Source: Bradyrhizobium sp. WSM1743
Lineage (GTDB): Bacteria > Pseudomonadota > Alphaproteobacteria > Rhizobiales > Xanthobacteraceae
Assembly: GCF_000473065.1 (NCBI RefSeq)
Contig: NZ_KI421493.1
Span: 24,645 to 88,052, forward strand
Length of the DNA stretch: 63,408 nt
Reading direction: 5' to 3'
The position numbers and the translations under genes are program-made. The notes below the pieces were generated by a model. It had not been told where the DNA came from, did not search any database, and saw only the letters and a program-made list of their open reading frames with translations. Positions 25,896-35,678 of the stretch are shown in pieces (within the stretch, counting starts at the first letter, position 1; every line of letters begins with the position of its first letter).

Positions 25896-26930
25896 ATGAA
25901 GACTCTTCGCCTTCTGACAGCGGTCAGCATCGCGGCGCTCGTTGCCGCCCCGTCGATCGCCTCGGCCCAGCAGAAAACGCTCTATGTCGCCGGCTACGGC
26001 GGCTCGTTCGAGAAGACGATTCGCGACGAGGTGATCCCGGCCTTCGAGAAGGAGAATGGCGTCAAGGTCGAATACGTCGCCGGCAACTCCACCGACACGC
26101 TGGCCAAGCTGCAGGCGCAGAAGGGCAATCAGCAGATCGACGTCGCCATCGTCGACGACGGCCCGATGTATCAGGCGATCCAGCTCGGCTTCTGCGGCAA
26201 GCTCGACGGCCTGCCGGCCGATCTCTACGACACCGCCCGCTTCAAGGACGATCGCGCCGTCGCGATCGGCATCGTCGCCCCCGGCCTGATGTACAACACC
26301 AAGGTGTTCAAAGAGAAAGGCTGGGCGCCGCCGACCTCGTGGAACGACCTGAAGGACACGAAATACGCCAAGCAGCTCGTGATTCCGCCTATCAACAACA
26401 CCTACGGTCTCGAAGCGCTGGTGATGCTGTCGAAGATGAATGGCGGCGGCGAGACCAATGTCGATTCCGGCTTCAAGATCTTCAAAGAACAGATCAATCC
26501 GAACGTGCTGGCCTATGAGCCGTCGCCGGGCAAGATGACCGAGCTGTTCCAGTCCGGCCAGGCGGTGATCGCGGTGTGGGGCACCGGCCGGGTGCAGAGC
26601 TTTGCCAACACCGGTTTCCCCGTCGACTTCGTCTATCCGAAAGAAGGTGCGGCGACGCTGCTGACCACGGCGTGTCCGATCGCCAAGCCGAATGCCTCGC
26701 CGCTCGCCGCGAGCTTCGTCAAGATGCTGCTCGATCCCAAGATCCAGCTCGTGATGCTGAAGGACTACGGCTATGGCCCGGTGCTGAAATCGCTGGTGAT
26801 CCCGCCGGAGCTCGGCAAGATGGCGCCGATCGGCGAGCGCGCGGCCAAGCTCTATAATCCGGACTGGACCGTCATCAACGAGAAGCGCGAGGAATGGACC
26901 AAGCGCTGGAACCGCGAGGTCGAACGCTGA
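25896..26930 (+). CDS. Spermidine/putrescine-type ABC binding protein
   Basis: 344 aa. Sec signal LRLLTAVSIAALVAAPSIASA, then LYVAGYGGSFEKTIRDEVIP, typical of PotD-like family-1 proteins. ATG 25896 has GGAGA about 12 bases upstream; the open frame before it has no homology features. First gene of a run of nine on the plus strand. The ligand is likely a polyamine, opine or N-alkyl amino acid given the downstream oxidases. Confidence 0.9.
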   Translation: MKTLRLLTAVSIAALVAAPSIASAQQKTLYVAGYGGSFEKTIRDEVIPAFEKENGVKVEYVAGNSTDTLAKLQAQKGNQQIDVAIVDDGPMYQAIQLGFCGKLDGLPADLYDTARFKDDRAVAIGIVAPGLMYNTKVFKEKGWAPPTSWNDLKDTKYAKQLVIPPINNTYGLEALVMLSKMNGGGETNVDSGFKIFKEQINPNVLAYEPSPGKMTELFQSGQAVIAVWGTGRVQSFANTGFPVDFVYPKEGAATLLTTACPIAKPNASPLAASFVKMLLDPKIQLVMLKDYGYGPVLKSLVIPPELGKMAPIGERAAKLYNPDWTVINEKREEWTKRWNREVER

Positions 26931-26953
26931 TCGGCTGCGGCGGAGACAGCGTC

Positions 26954-27994
26954 ATGGCTTATCTCGAGCTCGATCGGGTCGCAAAACAGTTCGGCACGCA
27001 GACTGTGGTCGATGACTTCAGTCTGTCGGTGGGGAAGGGGGAGTTCATCTCCTTCCTCGGCCCGTCGGGCTGCGGCAAGACCACGACGCTGCAGATGATC
27101 GCGGGCTTCCTCGATCCCACGCGCGGCGCGATCCGCCTCGAGGGCAAGGACCTGACCGCGGTCCATCCGGCCAAGCGCGGGCTCGGCATCGTGTTCCAGA
27201 GCTACGCGTTGTTCCCGCACATGACCGCGGCGGAGAACGTCGCCTTCGGCCTGGAGATGCGCAACGTGCCGCGCAACGAACGGGCCGAACGTGTCCGCGC
27301 CGCGCTCGCGATGGTGGGCCTCGCCGGTTACGAGGACCGCCATCCGCGCCGCATGTCCGGCGGCCAGCAGCAGCGCGTGGCGCTGGCGCGCGCGCTAGTG
27401 ATCAAGCCGAGCGTGCTGCTGCTCGACGAGCCGCTGTCGAATCTCGACGCAAAACTGCGTGAGGAGATGCAGATCGAGCTGCGCCAGATCCAGCGCACCA
27501 TCGGCACCACCACGATCCTCGTCACCCACGACCAGAACGAGGCGATGTCGCTGTCGGACCGCATCGTGGTGATGAGCCAGGGCAAGATCGAGCAGATCGG
27601 CACGCCGCAGGAAACCTATGAGAAGCCGGCCTCGGCCTTCGTCTCGCAATTCCTGGGCAAGACGAACGACTTTGCCGGGACGATCGACCGGACCGTCTCG
27701 CCGACGCAACTGGTGGCGGGCTCCTGGCGTGCACCGGCGCCGGCCGGGCTCGGCGGTCCCGTGACCGTCAGCGTTCGCCCCGAAAGAATCGGCTTTGGCG
27801 ATGCAGGGCTCAGCGCAAAAATCATCACGCGCATCTTCCAGGGTAATCACTGGCTGTTCCAGTGTGACAGCGAATGCGGCCCGGCGATCGTAATCCGCCA
27901 GAATGACGGCCAGGCGCAGCCGGCCGAAGGCGACGCCGTTCGCCTGTCCTGGCGTCCGGAAGACATGAGCGTGCGCACGAGGGCCGGCGCATGA
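26954..27994 (+). CDS. Spermidine/putrescine-type ABC ATPase
   Basis: 346 aa. Walker A GPSGCGKTTT, signature MSGGQQQR, Walker B LLLDEPLSNLD, and a C-terminal TOBE-like domain from about residue 240. ATG 26954 has GGAGA upstream. The stop overlaps the next start by four bases. PotA-type energiser for the adjacent permeases. Confidence 0.94.
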   Translation: MAYLELDRVAKQFGTQTVVDDFSLSVGKGEFISFLGPSGCGKTTTLQMIAGFLDPTRGAIRLEGKDLTAVHPAKRGLGIVFQSYALFPHMTAAENVAFGLEMRNVPRNERAERVRAALAMVGLAGYEDRHPRRMSGGQQQRVALARALVIKPSVLLLDEPLSNLDAKLREEMQIELRQIQRTIGTTTILVTHDQNEAMSLSDRIVVMSQGKIEQIGTPQETYEKPASAFVSQFLGKTNDFAGTIDRTVSPTQLVAGSWRAPAPAGLGGPVTVSVRPERIGFGDAGLSAKIITRIFQGNHWLFQCDSECGPAIVIRQNDGQAQPAEGDAVRLSWRPEDMSVRTRAGA

Positions 27995-28866
27995 GCGCGA
28001 TGGCCGAGGAACGCAGCGCACGTGCGCCGTGGGCGCTGACGGCGCCCGCCTTGATGCTGTTCGTCGGCGTGCTGCTGATCCCGCTGGCGATGACGGTGAT
28101 GCTGTCGTTCCACGATTGGGGCCAGTACAAAGGCATCGAGCCGGTCTTCATCCTCAAGAACTGGCACGAGATCGCGACCGATCCATATTACGCCGAGATG
28201 TTCTGGCGGACGTTTCGTATCGCGATCCTGACCACGCTGCTGACTGCCGTGTTGGGCGCGCCCGAGGCCTACATCCTCAATCGCATGAGCGGCCGCTGGA
28301 AGAGCTTCTTCCTGCTGGTCATCCTCGGGCCGCTGCTGATCTCGGTGGTGGCGCGTACGCTCGGCTGGGCGCTGCTGTTCGGCGGCAACAATGGCCTCGT
28401 CAACAAGCTGCTGATGTCGCTTGGCGCGATCCGCTCGCCAATTCCGTTCATGTTCACCGAAACCGGCATGGTCGTCGCGCTCGCGCATGTCATGATGCCG
28501 TTCATGGTGTTGTCGGTGTGGGCGGCGCTGCAGCGGCTCGATCCGCAGATCGAGAACGCCGCGATGTCGCTCGGCGCCGGCCCTGCGACCATCATCCGCC
28601 GCATCATCATGCCGCAGATCATGCCGGGCGTGCTGTCGGGCGCGATCATCGTGTTCTCGCTCTCGGCCAGCGCCTTTGCGACGCCCGCGATCATCGGCGG
28701 CCGCCGGCTCAAGGTCGCCGCGACGCTCGCTTATGACGAGTTCCTCAACACACTGAACTGGCCGCTTGGCGCGGCAGTTGCGACGCTTCTGCTGGCCGCA
28801 CTGGTGCTGATCGTCGTCGGCAGCAACGCGCTGATCGAGCGCCGCTATGCGGAGGTGTTCCGATGA
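27991..28866 (+). CDS. Spermidine/putrescine-type ABC permease 1
   Basis: 291 aa with about six membrane spans. The ATPase-contact loop is ENAAMSLGAGPATIIRRIIM. PotB-like. Overlaps its neighbours on both sides by ATGA, so the transporter genes are translationally coupled. Confidence 0.93.
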   Translation: MSAMAEERSARAPWALTAPALMLFVGVLLIPLAMTVMLSFHDWGQYKGIEPVFILKNWHEIATDPYYAEMFWRTFRIAILTTLLTAVLGAPEAYILNRMSGRWKSFFLLVILGPLLISVVARTLGWALLFGGNNGLVNKLLMSLGAIRSPIPFMFTETGMVVALAHVMMPFMVLSVWAALQRLDPQIENAAMSLGAGPATIIRRIIMPQIMPGVLSGAIIVFSLSASAFATPAIIGGRRLKVAATLAYDEFLNTLNWPLGAAVATLLLAALVLIVVGSNALIERRYAEVFR

Positions 28867-29669
28867 GACGGAACGGCCCGCTGGCGCTGATCTTCCACAG
28901 CATCTTCGTCGTCGTCATGGTGGCGCCGATCCTCGTGGTCTGCCTCGTCGCCTTCACGCCCGAAGGCTTTCTGTCGCTGCCGACCAACGGCTTCTCGCTG
29001 CGCTGGTTCAGGACCATCGCGAACTATCCCGAATTCGTCCACGCCTTCTGGGTCAGCCTTGGCCTCGGTGCGCTCTCGTCCTTGATGGCGCTGCTCTTCG
29101 CGGTGCCTGCCGCGCTCGCGATCGCGCGCTATCGTTTCCGTGGCCGCGATGTGCTCGCAGCTCTCTTCCTGTCGCCGCTGATGATCCCACATGTTGTGCT
29201 CGGCATTGCTTTCCTGAGATTCTTTACGTCAGCCGGTCTCGGCGGCAGCTTCGCCGCGCTGATCATCGCGCACATCATCATCGTGTTTCCGTTCGCGCTG
29301 CGGCTGACGCTGGCGGCTGCGACCGGCATGGATCGCTCGGTCGAAATGGCTGCGGTCTCACTCGGTGCGGGCGGCTGGACGCTGTTCCGCCGCGTGACGC
29401 TGCCGTTGATCCTGCCCGGCGTCATCAGCGGTTGGGCGCTCGCCTTCATCCAGTCCTTCGACGATCTCACCATGACCGTCTTCCTCGCCGCGCCCGGCAC
29501 CGAGACGTTGCCGGTGCGCATGTTCCTTTATATCCAGGACAACATCGATCCGCTGGTGACGTCGGTCTCGGCCTGCGTGATCGCGATCACCATGACCGCC
29601 CTCATTCTGCTCGACCGCTTCTACGGGCTCGATCGCGTGCTCGCCGGCAAGGGCGATACGGGACGATAG
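28863..29669 (+). CDS. Spermidine/putrescine-type ABC permease 2
   Basis: 268 aa with six predicted spans. The contact loop is EMAAVSLGAGGWTLFRRVTL. PotC-like partner of the preceding permease. It ends 8 bp before the flavin oxidase gene, which has a strong AGGAGA. Confidence 0.93.
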   Translation: MRRNGPLALIFHSIFVVVMVAPILVVCLVAFTPEGFLSLPTNGFSLRWFRTIANYPEFVHAFWVSLGLGALSSLMALLFAVPAALAIARYRFRGRDVLAALFLSPLMIPHVVLGIAFLRFFTSAGLGGSFAALIIAHIIIVFPFALRLTLAAATGMDRSVEMAAVSLGAGGWTLFRRVTLPLILPGVISGWALAFIQSFDDLTMTVFLAAPGTETLPVRMFLYIQDNIDPLVTSVSACVIAITMTALILLDRFYGLDRVLAGKGDTGR

Positions 29670-29677
29670 GAGAACCT

Positions 29678-30814
29678 ATGCGAACGGATTACGACGTCGC
29701 CGTCGTCGGCGGCGGACTGCTCGGCTCCGCCATTGCCTGGGGCCTCGGCCGCCTCGGCAAGAGGGTTGCCGTGCTCGACGAGGGCGACATCACCAAGCGC
29801 GCCTCGCGCGCGAACTTTGCGCTGGTCTGGGTGCAGAGCAAAGGGCTCGGCATGCCGGCCTATACGGTGTGGACCGTGCAGGCGTCGCAGGCATGGGGCC
29901 GGCTCGCCTCGGAGCTGAAGCAGCAGACCGGTCTCGATGTCTCGCTGCAGCAGAACGGCGGCTTTCATCTCACCCTCGGTGAGGACGAATTCGGCCAGCG
30001 CACCGAGCTCGTCAAGCGCATGCACAACCAGGCCGGCGCGGCCGACTACAAGATGGAGATGCTCCCCGCATCCGAAGTGAAGAAGGCGCTGCCGCTGATC
30101 GGGCCGGAAGTGTCCGGCGGCAGCTATTGTCCGCTGGATGGCCACGTCAATTCGCTGCGCACGTTTCGCGCGTTCCACACCGGCTTCAGGGCGTTCGGCA
30201 TCGACTATTTTCCGGAGCGTCCGGTCTCGGCGATCAGCAAGAGCAGCGGCGAATTCCGCCTGACCACGCCGAAGGGCGAGCTGCGTGCCGCCAAAATCGT
30301 GCTCGCCGCCGGCAATGCCAACCAGACGCTGGCGCCGATGGTCGGTCTTTACGCGCCGATGGGGCCGACCCGCGGCCAGGTCGTCGTGACCGAGCGCACC
30401 ATGCCGTTCCTGCCGCATCCGCTGACCACGATTCGCCAGACCGACGAGGGCACGGTGATGATCGGCGACAGCAAGGAGGACGAGCTGGATGATCGCACGG
30501 TGAAGCCGTCGATCAGCGGCGTCATGGCCGATCGCGCGCAGCGCATGTTCCCGCATCTAGCGCGGCTCAACGTGATCAGGAGCTGGTCCGGCATTCGCGT
30601 GATGCCGCAGGACGGCTTTCCGATCTACGACCAGTCGGAGACGCATCCCGGCGCCTTCGTTGCCTGCTGCCATTCCGGCGTGACGCTCGCCTCCAACCAC
30701 GCCTTCGAGATCGCGCGCATGGTGGCGCAGGGCGCGCTCGAGCCTGAGCTGGTCGGTGCGTTTTCGGCCAGCCGCTTTGGTGGCGCAGGCGCTGCCAACA
30801 GTAGCGGTTACTAG
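29678..30814 (+). CDS. FAD-dependent amino acid oxidase subunit 1 (DAO family)
   Basis: 378 aa. The FAD dinucleotide motif is VAVVGGGLLGSAIAWGLG at residues 8-25, and the DAO-fold C-terminus has SGIRVMPQDGFPIY. Start ATG 29678 with AGGAGA in front. It resembles the beta subunit of heterotrimeric opine or D-hydroxyproline dehydrogenases, which oxidises a secondary amine to an imine. Small ferredoxin and large FAD/2Fe-2S subunits follow, so it is probably the catalytic beta subunit. Confidence 0.88.
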   Translation: MRTDYDVAVVGGGLLGSAIAWGLGRLGKRVAVLDEGDITKRASRANFALVWVQSKGLGMPAYTVWTVQASQAWGRLASELKQQTGLDVSLQQNGGFHLTLGEDEFGQRTELVKRMHNQAGAADYKMEMLPASEVKKALPLIGPEVSGGSYCPLDGHVNSLRTFRAFHTGFRAFGIDYFPERPVSAISKSSGEFRLTTPKGELRAAKIVLAAGNANQTLAPMVGLYAPMGPTRGQVVVTERTMPFLPHPLTTIRQTDEGTVMIGDSKEDELDDRTVKPSISGVMADRAQRMFPHLARLNVIRSWSGIRVMPQDGFPIYDQSETHPGAFVACCHSGVTLASNHAFEIARMVAQGALEPELVGAFSASRFGGAGAANSSGY

Positions 30815-30841
30815 AGATCACAAGAAGCCAAGGGGCATCCC

Positions 30842-31138
30842 ATGTTTAGACGATCCGAACAGGACGAGCGCCCACAGGTGCAGATCTTCGTCGACGGCGT
30901 TGCCGTCGCGGCGCGCCAGGGCGACACCGTGTCCGCCGCGCTATTGGCATCCGGTCAGGACGCACGCCGTTCCACCGCAGTGAGCGGCGCCCCGCGTCTG
31001 CCCTACTGCATGATGGGCGTGTGCTTCGACTGTCTCGTCACCATCGATGGCGTCGGCAACCGCCAGGGCTGCCTCGTGCCCGTCGCCGAGGGCATGCAGA
31101 TCGAAATCCAGAAGGGCAAGCGGGAGATCGGAAAATGA
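30842..31138 (+). CDS. Small (2Fe-2S) subunit of opine-type dehydrogenase
   Basis: 98 aa Fer2_4-type protein. YCMMGVCFDCLVTIDG with a later QGC gives the four cysteine ligands. Family members form the gamma subunit (HcnA-like, hydroxyproline dehydrogenase gamma) and carry electrons between the flavins. The stop overlaps the next start (ATGA), indicating equal production with the alpha subunit. Confidence 0.9.
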   Translation: MFRRSEQDERPQVQIFVDGVAVAARQGDTVSAALLASGQDARRSTAVSGAPRLPYCMMGVCFDCLVTIDGVGNRQGCLVPVAEGMQIEIQKGKREIGK

Positions 31139-32553
31139 GTGTGGCTCCCAAGCGCGACGACTACGACGTCGTGGTGATCGGCGCGGGGCCTGCGGGTCTC
31201 GCTGCCGCGGCGACCTCCGCCGAAGCCGGCCTGTCGACGCTGCTCCTCGACGAGAACATCGGCCCCGGCGGCCAGGTGTTCCGCGCGATTTCTTCGACGC
31301 CGGTCACCGACCGCAATCAGCTCGGCGCGGACTATTGGGTCGGTGCTGATCTCGTGCAGTCGCTGCGCGCGAGCAACGCGGAGGTGATCCAGCGTGCCAC
31401 GGTCTGGAGCCTCGACCGCAACCTCGACATCGCCGTCTCGATCGGCGGCGCCTCGGCCTTCGTCAAGGCGAAGCGCGTGATCCTTGCGACCGGTGCGCTG
31501 GAGCGGCCGTTCCCGATTCCCGGCTGGACGCTGCCAGGTGTGATGACCGCAGGCGCGGCCCAGACCATGCTGAAGTCCTCGGCGCTGGTGCCCGACGGGC
31601 GCACCGTGATCGCAGGCCAGGGCCCGCTGCTCTGGCTGCTCGCCGCGCAGATCTTGCGGCTCGGCGGCCGCATCGATCGCATCCTCGATACCACCGAGCG
31701 CGGCAACTACTTCGCGGCGCTGCCTCATGCCTTCGCCTTCCTGACCTCGCCTTATTTCGCCAAGGGCCTGTCGATGATGCGCGAGGTGAAGGCGAAAGTT
31801 CAGGTCGTGTCGGGCGTCACTGAGCTTGCGGCATCGGGCGATGGTCAGCTCGCGAGCGTCAGCTATGTTGCCGGCGGCAAGCGCGAGACCATTCCCGCGG
31901 ATCTGTTGCTGCTGCATCAGGGCGTGGTGCCCAACGTTAATCTGGCGATGGCGGCCGGCATTGAGCATCGCTGGGATGATCTGCAACTGTGCTGGTCGCC
32001 GGTGCTGGACGCGAGCGGCAATTCGTCGGTCGCCGGCATCGCAATCGCCGGCGATGGCGCGGGCATCGGTGGTGCCAATGCAGCCGTGGTGCGCGGTCGC
32101 ATTGCCGCGCGCGCCGCTGTGGAAGCACTGGCCCCTGCGGCTGCCGCAAACCTTCCCGCAATGGCAACGCTCCGTTCCGATCTCGCCAAGGCCGAGCGTG
32201 GCCGCCTGTTCCTCGACACGCTGTTCCGCCCCGCGCCACAGTTCCGGATTCCCTCAGGCGATACCATCGTTTGCCGTTGCGAAGAGGTGACGGCAAAGGA
32301 CGTTCTGGATTCCGTCGCGATCGGTGCGACCGGGCCGAACCAACTCAAGGCCTATCGCCGCACCGGCATGGGCCCGTGTCAGGGCCGGCTCTGCGGCCTC
32401 ACCGTCACCGAGCTGATGGCACAGGCGCGGGGCAAGACCCCGCAGGACATCGGCTATTACCGGCTGCGCGCGCCGGTGAAGCCGATCATGCTCGCCGAGC
32501 TCGCTGCTGTTCCGAAGAGCGAGGCCGACGTCAAGGCCGTGGTGCGCGGATGA
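31135..32553 (+). CDS. Large FAD/(2Fe-2S) subunit of opine-type dehydrogenase
   Basis: 472 aa. FAD motif VVVIGAGPAGLAAAATSAEAG at the N-terminus, a second dinucleotide fold in the middle, and a C-terminal BFD-like cluster (VCRCEEVT with GPCQGRLCG). This is the layout of the alpha subunit of opine oxidase, hydrogen-cyanide synthase HcnB and D-hydroxyproline dehydrogenase. Overlaps both neighbours by four bases. Confidence 0.92.
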   Translation: MSVAPKRDDYDVVVIGAGPAGLAAAATSAEAGLSTLLLDENIGPGGQVFRAISSTPVTDRNQLGADYWVGADLVQSLRASNAEVIQRATVWSLDRNLDIAVSIGGASAFVKAKRVILATGALERPFPIPGWTLPGVMTAGAAQTMLKSSALVPDGRTVIAGQGPLLWLLAAQILRLGGRIDRILDTTERGNYFAALPHAFAFLTSPYFAKGLSMMREVKAKVQVVSGVTELAASGDGQLASVSYVAGGKRETIPADLLLLHQGVVPNVNLAMAAGIEHRWDDLQLCWSPVLDASGNSSVAGIAIAGDGAGIGGANAAVVRGRIAARAAVEALAPAAAANLPAMATLRSDLAKAERGRLFLDTLFRPAPQFRIPSGDTIVCRCEEVTAKDVLDSVAIGATGPNQLKAYRRTGMGPCQGRLCGLTVTELMAQARGKTPQDIGYYRLRAPVKPIMLAELAAVPKSEADVKAVVRG

Positions 32554-33677
32554 GCAGACACGTGGATGCAATCGTCATTGGCGGCGGCATCCACGGATGC
32601 TCGACCGCGCTGCATCTGTGCCTTGCCGGCCTGAAGCCGGTGCTAATCGAGAAGGACTATGCCGGCCGCCACGCCTCCGGCGTCAATGCCGGCGGTGTAC
32701 GCCAGCTCGCGCGGCACATTCCCGAGATTCCGCTCTCGATCCGTTCGATGGGCATCTGGGAGAAGATCACTGAGCTTGTTGATGACGACTGCAGCTTCGA
32801 GAGTCACGGCCAGGTCCTCGTCGCCGAGAACGAGGACGAGCTCGCCGTCTGCCGCGCGCGTGTTGCCGAGCTCAACGCGCTCGGCTTCACCCATGAGGAG
32901 CTGATCGACGCAGCGGAATTGCGCCGGTTGGTTCCTGCGGTGGCCGAGACGTGTCCCGGCGGCGTGGTGTCGCGCCGCGACGGCGCGGCCAATCCGGCGC
33001 AGACGACGACGGCATTCCGCCGCAAGGCGGAGCAGTTAGGTGCGACCGTGCGCGAAGGCGTAGCGGCCAGAAACATCCGCTACAGCGATGGTCTCTGGCA
33101 CGTCGATGTCGGTTCGGAGAGTTTTGCCGCGCCGGTACTGGTCAATGCCGCCGGCGCCTGGGCCGGCAGGATCGCGGCTGATCTCGGCGAGCCCGTGCCG
33201 GTCGAGACCGTGGCGCCGATGCTGATGATCACCTCGCGCGTGCCGCACTTCATCGACCCCGTCGTGATCCTGCGTGGGCGAAAGCTCTCCTTCAAGCAGT
33301 TCAAGAACGGCACTGTGCTGATCGGCGGCGGCCATCTGGCGACACCCTATCAGAACCGCAACGAGACGGTGCTGGACTGGAAGAGCCTTGCGACCAGCGC
33401 GCAGACCGTTTTCGAGCTGTTCCCGGTGATGCGCAGCGCCACGATTGTCCGCGCCTGGGCCGGCATCGAGGCGAAGATGAAGGACGACATTCCCGTGTTC
33501 GGGCCTAGCTCCCGCCACAAGGGCCTCTATCACCAGTTCGGCTTTTCGCTGCACGGCTTCCAGCTCGGCCCCGGCGCCGGCGCCGTCATGGCCGAGCTGA
33601 TCGTCGACGGCGGAACCCAGACCCGCGTCAGCGATCTCGGCATCGACCGCTTCCATCCTTCCACGCTCCAACAATGA
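32550..33677 (+). CDS. FAD-dependent amino acid oxidase subunit 2 (DAO family)
   Basis: 375 aa. FAD motif AIVIGGGIHGCSTALHLCLAG at residues 7-27, and a C-terminal FSLHGFQLGPGAG string. A second DAO-fold subunit in the same operon as the one at 29678. It follows the alpha subunit in the place where the beta subunit of opine oxidase usually lies. The two could be alternative partners of one alpha-gamma pair, or act one after the other. Confidence 0.88.
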   Translation: MSRHVDAIVIGGGIHGCSTALHLCLAGLKPVLIEKDYAGRHASGVNAGGVRQLARHIPEIPLSIRSMGIWEKITELVDDDCSFESHGQVLVAENEDELAVCRARVAELNALGFTHEELIDAAELRRLVPAVAETCPGGVVSRRDGAANPAQTTTAFRRKAEQLGATVREGVAARNIRYSDGLWHVDVGSESFAAPVLVNAAGAWAGRIAADLGEPVPVETVAPMLMITSRVPHFIDPVVILRGRKLSFKQFKNGTVLIGGGHLATPYQNRNETVLDWKSLATSAQTVFELFPVMRSATIVRAWAGIEAKMKDDIPVFGPSSRHKGLYHQFGFSLHGFQLGPGAGAVMAELIVDGGTQTRVSDLGIDRFHPSTLQQ

Positions 33678-33684
33678 GGACATC

Positions 33685-34032
33685 ATGAGCATCACCCGCA
33701 GCATCCGCACGCCGATCATGCATCGCGCCGTCGAGGCCAACGGCTTCGTCTTCCTCGGTGGCACCATCGCTGACGACACCTCGGTCTCGATGGGCGACCA
33801 GACCCGCAACATCCTCGGCAAGATCGCCGGCTATCTGAAAGAAGCGGGAACCGACAAGTCGCGTGTGGTCAGCGCCTCGATCTTCGTCACGGATCTCTCC
33901 AAGAAGAAGGAGATGGACGCAGCCTGGACCGAGTTCTTCGGCGACAATCTGCCCACCCGCGCCACCGTCGGCGTCGCCGATCTCGGCGGCGGCGCGCTGA
34001 TCGAAGTGGTGGTCACCGCGCTCAAGGGTTGA
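33685..34032 (+). CDS. RidA family imine/enamine deaminase
   Basis: 115 aa, usual length. The conserved arginine and glutamate of the active site are in TRATVGVADLGGGALIEV. RidA proteins hydrolyse reactive imines and enamines released by flavin amine oxidases, so its place directly after two DAO-family genes makes functional sense. Start ATG 33685 with GAGG upstream. Last gene of the operon. Confidence 0.92.
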   Translation: MSITRSIRTPIMHRAVEANGFVFLGGTIADDTSVSMGDQTRNILGKIAGYLKEAGTDKSRVVSASIFVTDLSKKKEMDAAWTEFFGDNLPTRATVGVADLGGGALIEVVVTALKG

Positions 34033-34088
34033 TCGCGATAGGCCGACCGGGACGTCAGCGCCGCACAATCCTGGTGAAGATTTTCAAA

Positions 34089-34120
34089 CGCCCGACGCCC
34101 TGCCCTCAGCGCGTCGGGCG
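34089..34120. terminator. Hairpin between convergent operon ends
   Basis: Perfect 10-bp stem CGCCCGACGC (34089-34098) with GCGTCGGGCG (34111-34120), 12-nt loop. It lies between ridA on the plus strand and dctA on the minus strand. AT-rich flanks (TTTTCAAA before, AAAAAA after) give a modest U tract in the minus-strand direction. Confidence 0.6.
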
Positions 34121-34221
34121 GAAAAAATGAGTATCAATCCGTGATCCCAACGCCGTAGTTGTGACCCGTGCCGCGCCAATTTTCCACTCCGGGAAACTAC
34201 CGCATGGAACTGAACGAGGTT

Positions 34222-35550
34222 TCACGCACCTCCACGCGGTTCCAGCGACTCGCCGATCTCAAGCGGATGGGCCATGGTCTCGTGCAGCGCATCGCGGTCG
34301 AGCTCGCCTTCGGAAATGCTGATGACGACGCAGGCGACGCCATTGCCGATCAGATTGGTCAGCGCGCGGCATTCGCTCATGAACTTGTCGATGCCGACCA
34401 GGATCGCGATCGACTGGATCGGAATATCAGGCACGATCGAGAGCGTCGCTGCGAGCGTGATGAAGCCGGCGCCGGTCACGCCCGAGGCCCCCTTCGAGGT
34501 GATCATGGCGATGCCGAGGATGCCGAGCTCCTGCCAGATGGTCAGATGCGTGTTGGTGGCCTGCGCCAGGAACAACGTCGCCAGCGTCATGTAGATATTG
34601 GTGCCGTCGAGGTTGAAGCTGTAGCCGGTCGGAATCACGAGGCCGACCACCGAGCGCGAGGCGCCGAGAAGCTCCATCTTCTGAATCATCTGCGGCAGCA
34701 CCGTCTCGGAGGACGAGGTACCCAGCACGATCAGGAGCTCGTCCTTGATATAGGCGATGAAGCGCAGGATCGAGAAGCCGACGAGGCGGGCGATCGCACC
34801 TAACACGATCAGCACGAACAGGATGCTGGTGAGATAGAACGTGCCGATCAGCGCGGCAAGATTGAGCAGCGAGCCGAGGCCGTAGGCGCCGACGGTAAAC
34901 GCCATTGCGCCGAAGGCGCCGATCGGCGCGACGCGCACGATGATGCGGATAATGCCGAAGAACATTTTTGCGGCCTTGTCGATCGCGTCCGCAATGGGTT
35001 CGCCGGCCTTGCCGAGGAAGGCGATGGCGAACCCGGAGAGAATCGAGATCAGCAGCACCTGCAAGAGGTCGCCGCGTGCGATGGCGCCCAGATAGCTGTC
35101 GGGGATGATTGCCATCAGATGGGCGACGATGCCCTCCTCCTTGGCCTTGGTGACGTAGGTCGCCAGCGATTTCGGGTCGATCGTGGCGGGATCGATGTTG
35201 AAGCCGTGTCCGGGCTGGAGGATCTCGCCGACCAGGAGTCCGATCGCGAGCGCGACGGTCGAGACCGTCTCGAAATAGATCAGCGATTTCAGCCCGACCC
35301 GGCCGACACGCTTGAGATCGCCCATCGAGGAGATGCCGTGCACCACGGTGCAGAAGATGACAGGCGCGATCATCATCTTGATCAGCGCGATGAAGCTGTC
35401 GCCGAGCGGCTTCAAGGCTTTGCCGAGATCGGGATAGAAATAGCCGATGAGCACACCGAGCGCGATCGCGATCAGCACCTGGACGTAAAGGATTTTGTAC
35501 CAGGGCTGGTGCCGGCGATGGACGGCTGGCTGGATCGCGACTTGTGTCAT
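34222..35550 (-). CDS. dctA: C4-dicarboxylate/proton symporter DctA
   Basis: 442 aa, the normal length. The serine-rich re-entrant motif SSSETVLPQMIQKME, the unwound helix NLDGTNIYMTLATLFLAQATN-type region and the SKGASGVTGAGF motif are all present. Eight spans plus two hairpin loops expected. ATG 35548-35550 is the start; the much longer open frame upstream is antisense to the NCS2 gene. It takes up succinate, malate and fumarate. No dctBD is seen nearby. Confidence 0.95.
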   Translation of the reverse strand: MTQVAIQPAVHRRHQPWYKILYVQVLIAIALGVLIGYFYPDLGKALKPLGDSFIALIKMMIAPVIFCTVVHGISSMGDLKRVGRVGLKSLIYFETVSTVALAIGLLVGEILQPGHGFNIDPATIDPKSLATYVTKAKEEGIVAHLMAIIPDSYLGAIARGDLLQVLLISILSGFAIAFLGKAGEPIADAIDKAAKMFFGIIRIIVRVAPIGAFGAMAFTVGAYGLGSLLNLAALIGTFYLTSILFVLIVLGAIARLVGFSILRFIAYIKDELLIVLGTSSSETVLPQMIQKMELLGASRSVVGLVIPTGYSFNLDGTNIYMTLATLFLAQATNTHLTIWQELGILGIAMITSKGASGVTGAGFITLAATLSIVPDIPIQSIAILVGIDKFMSECRALTNLIGNGVACVVISISEGELDRDALHETMAHPLEIGESLEPRGGA

Positions 35551-35678
35551 AGAGTGAGCCCCGGAACGCATTGATCTTGCAGGATTTGAATCTTGCATGG
35601 GCTGCATCATGTGATGGCCGCTGCAGAAGCGACAATCACATTTTTGTCTGTTCGCACGAAGATCGATCGCCGCGCCGC

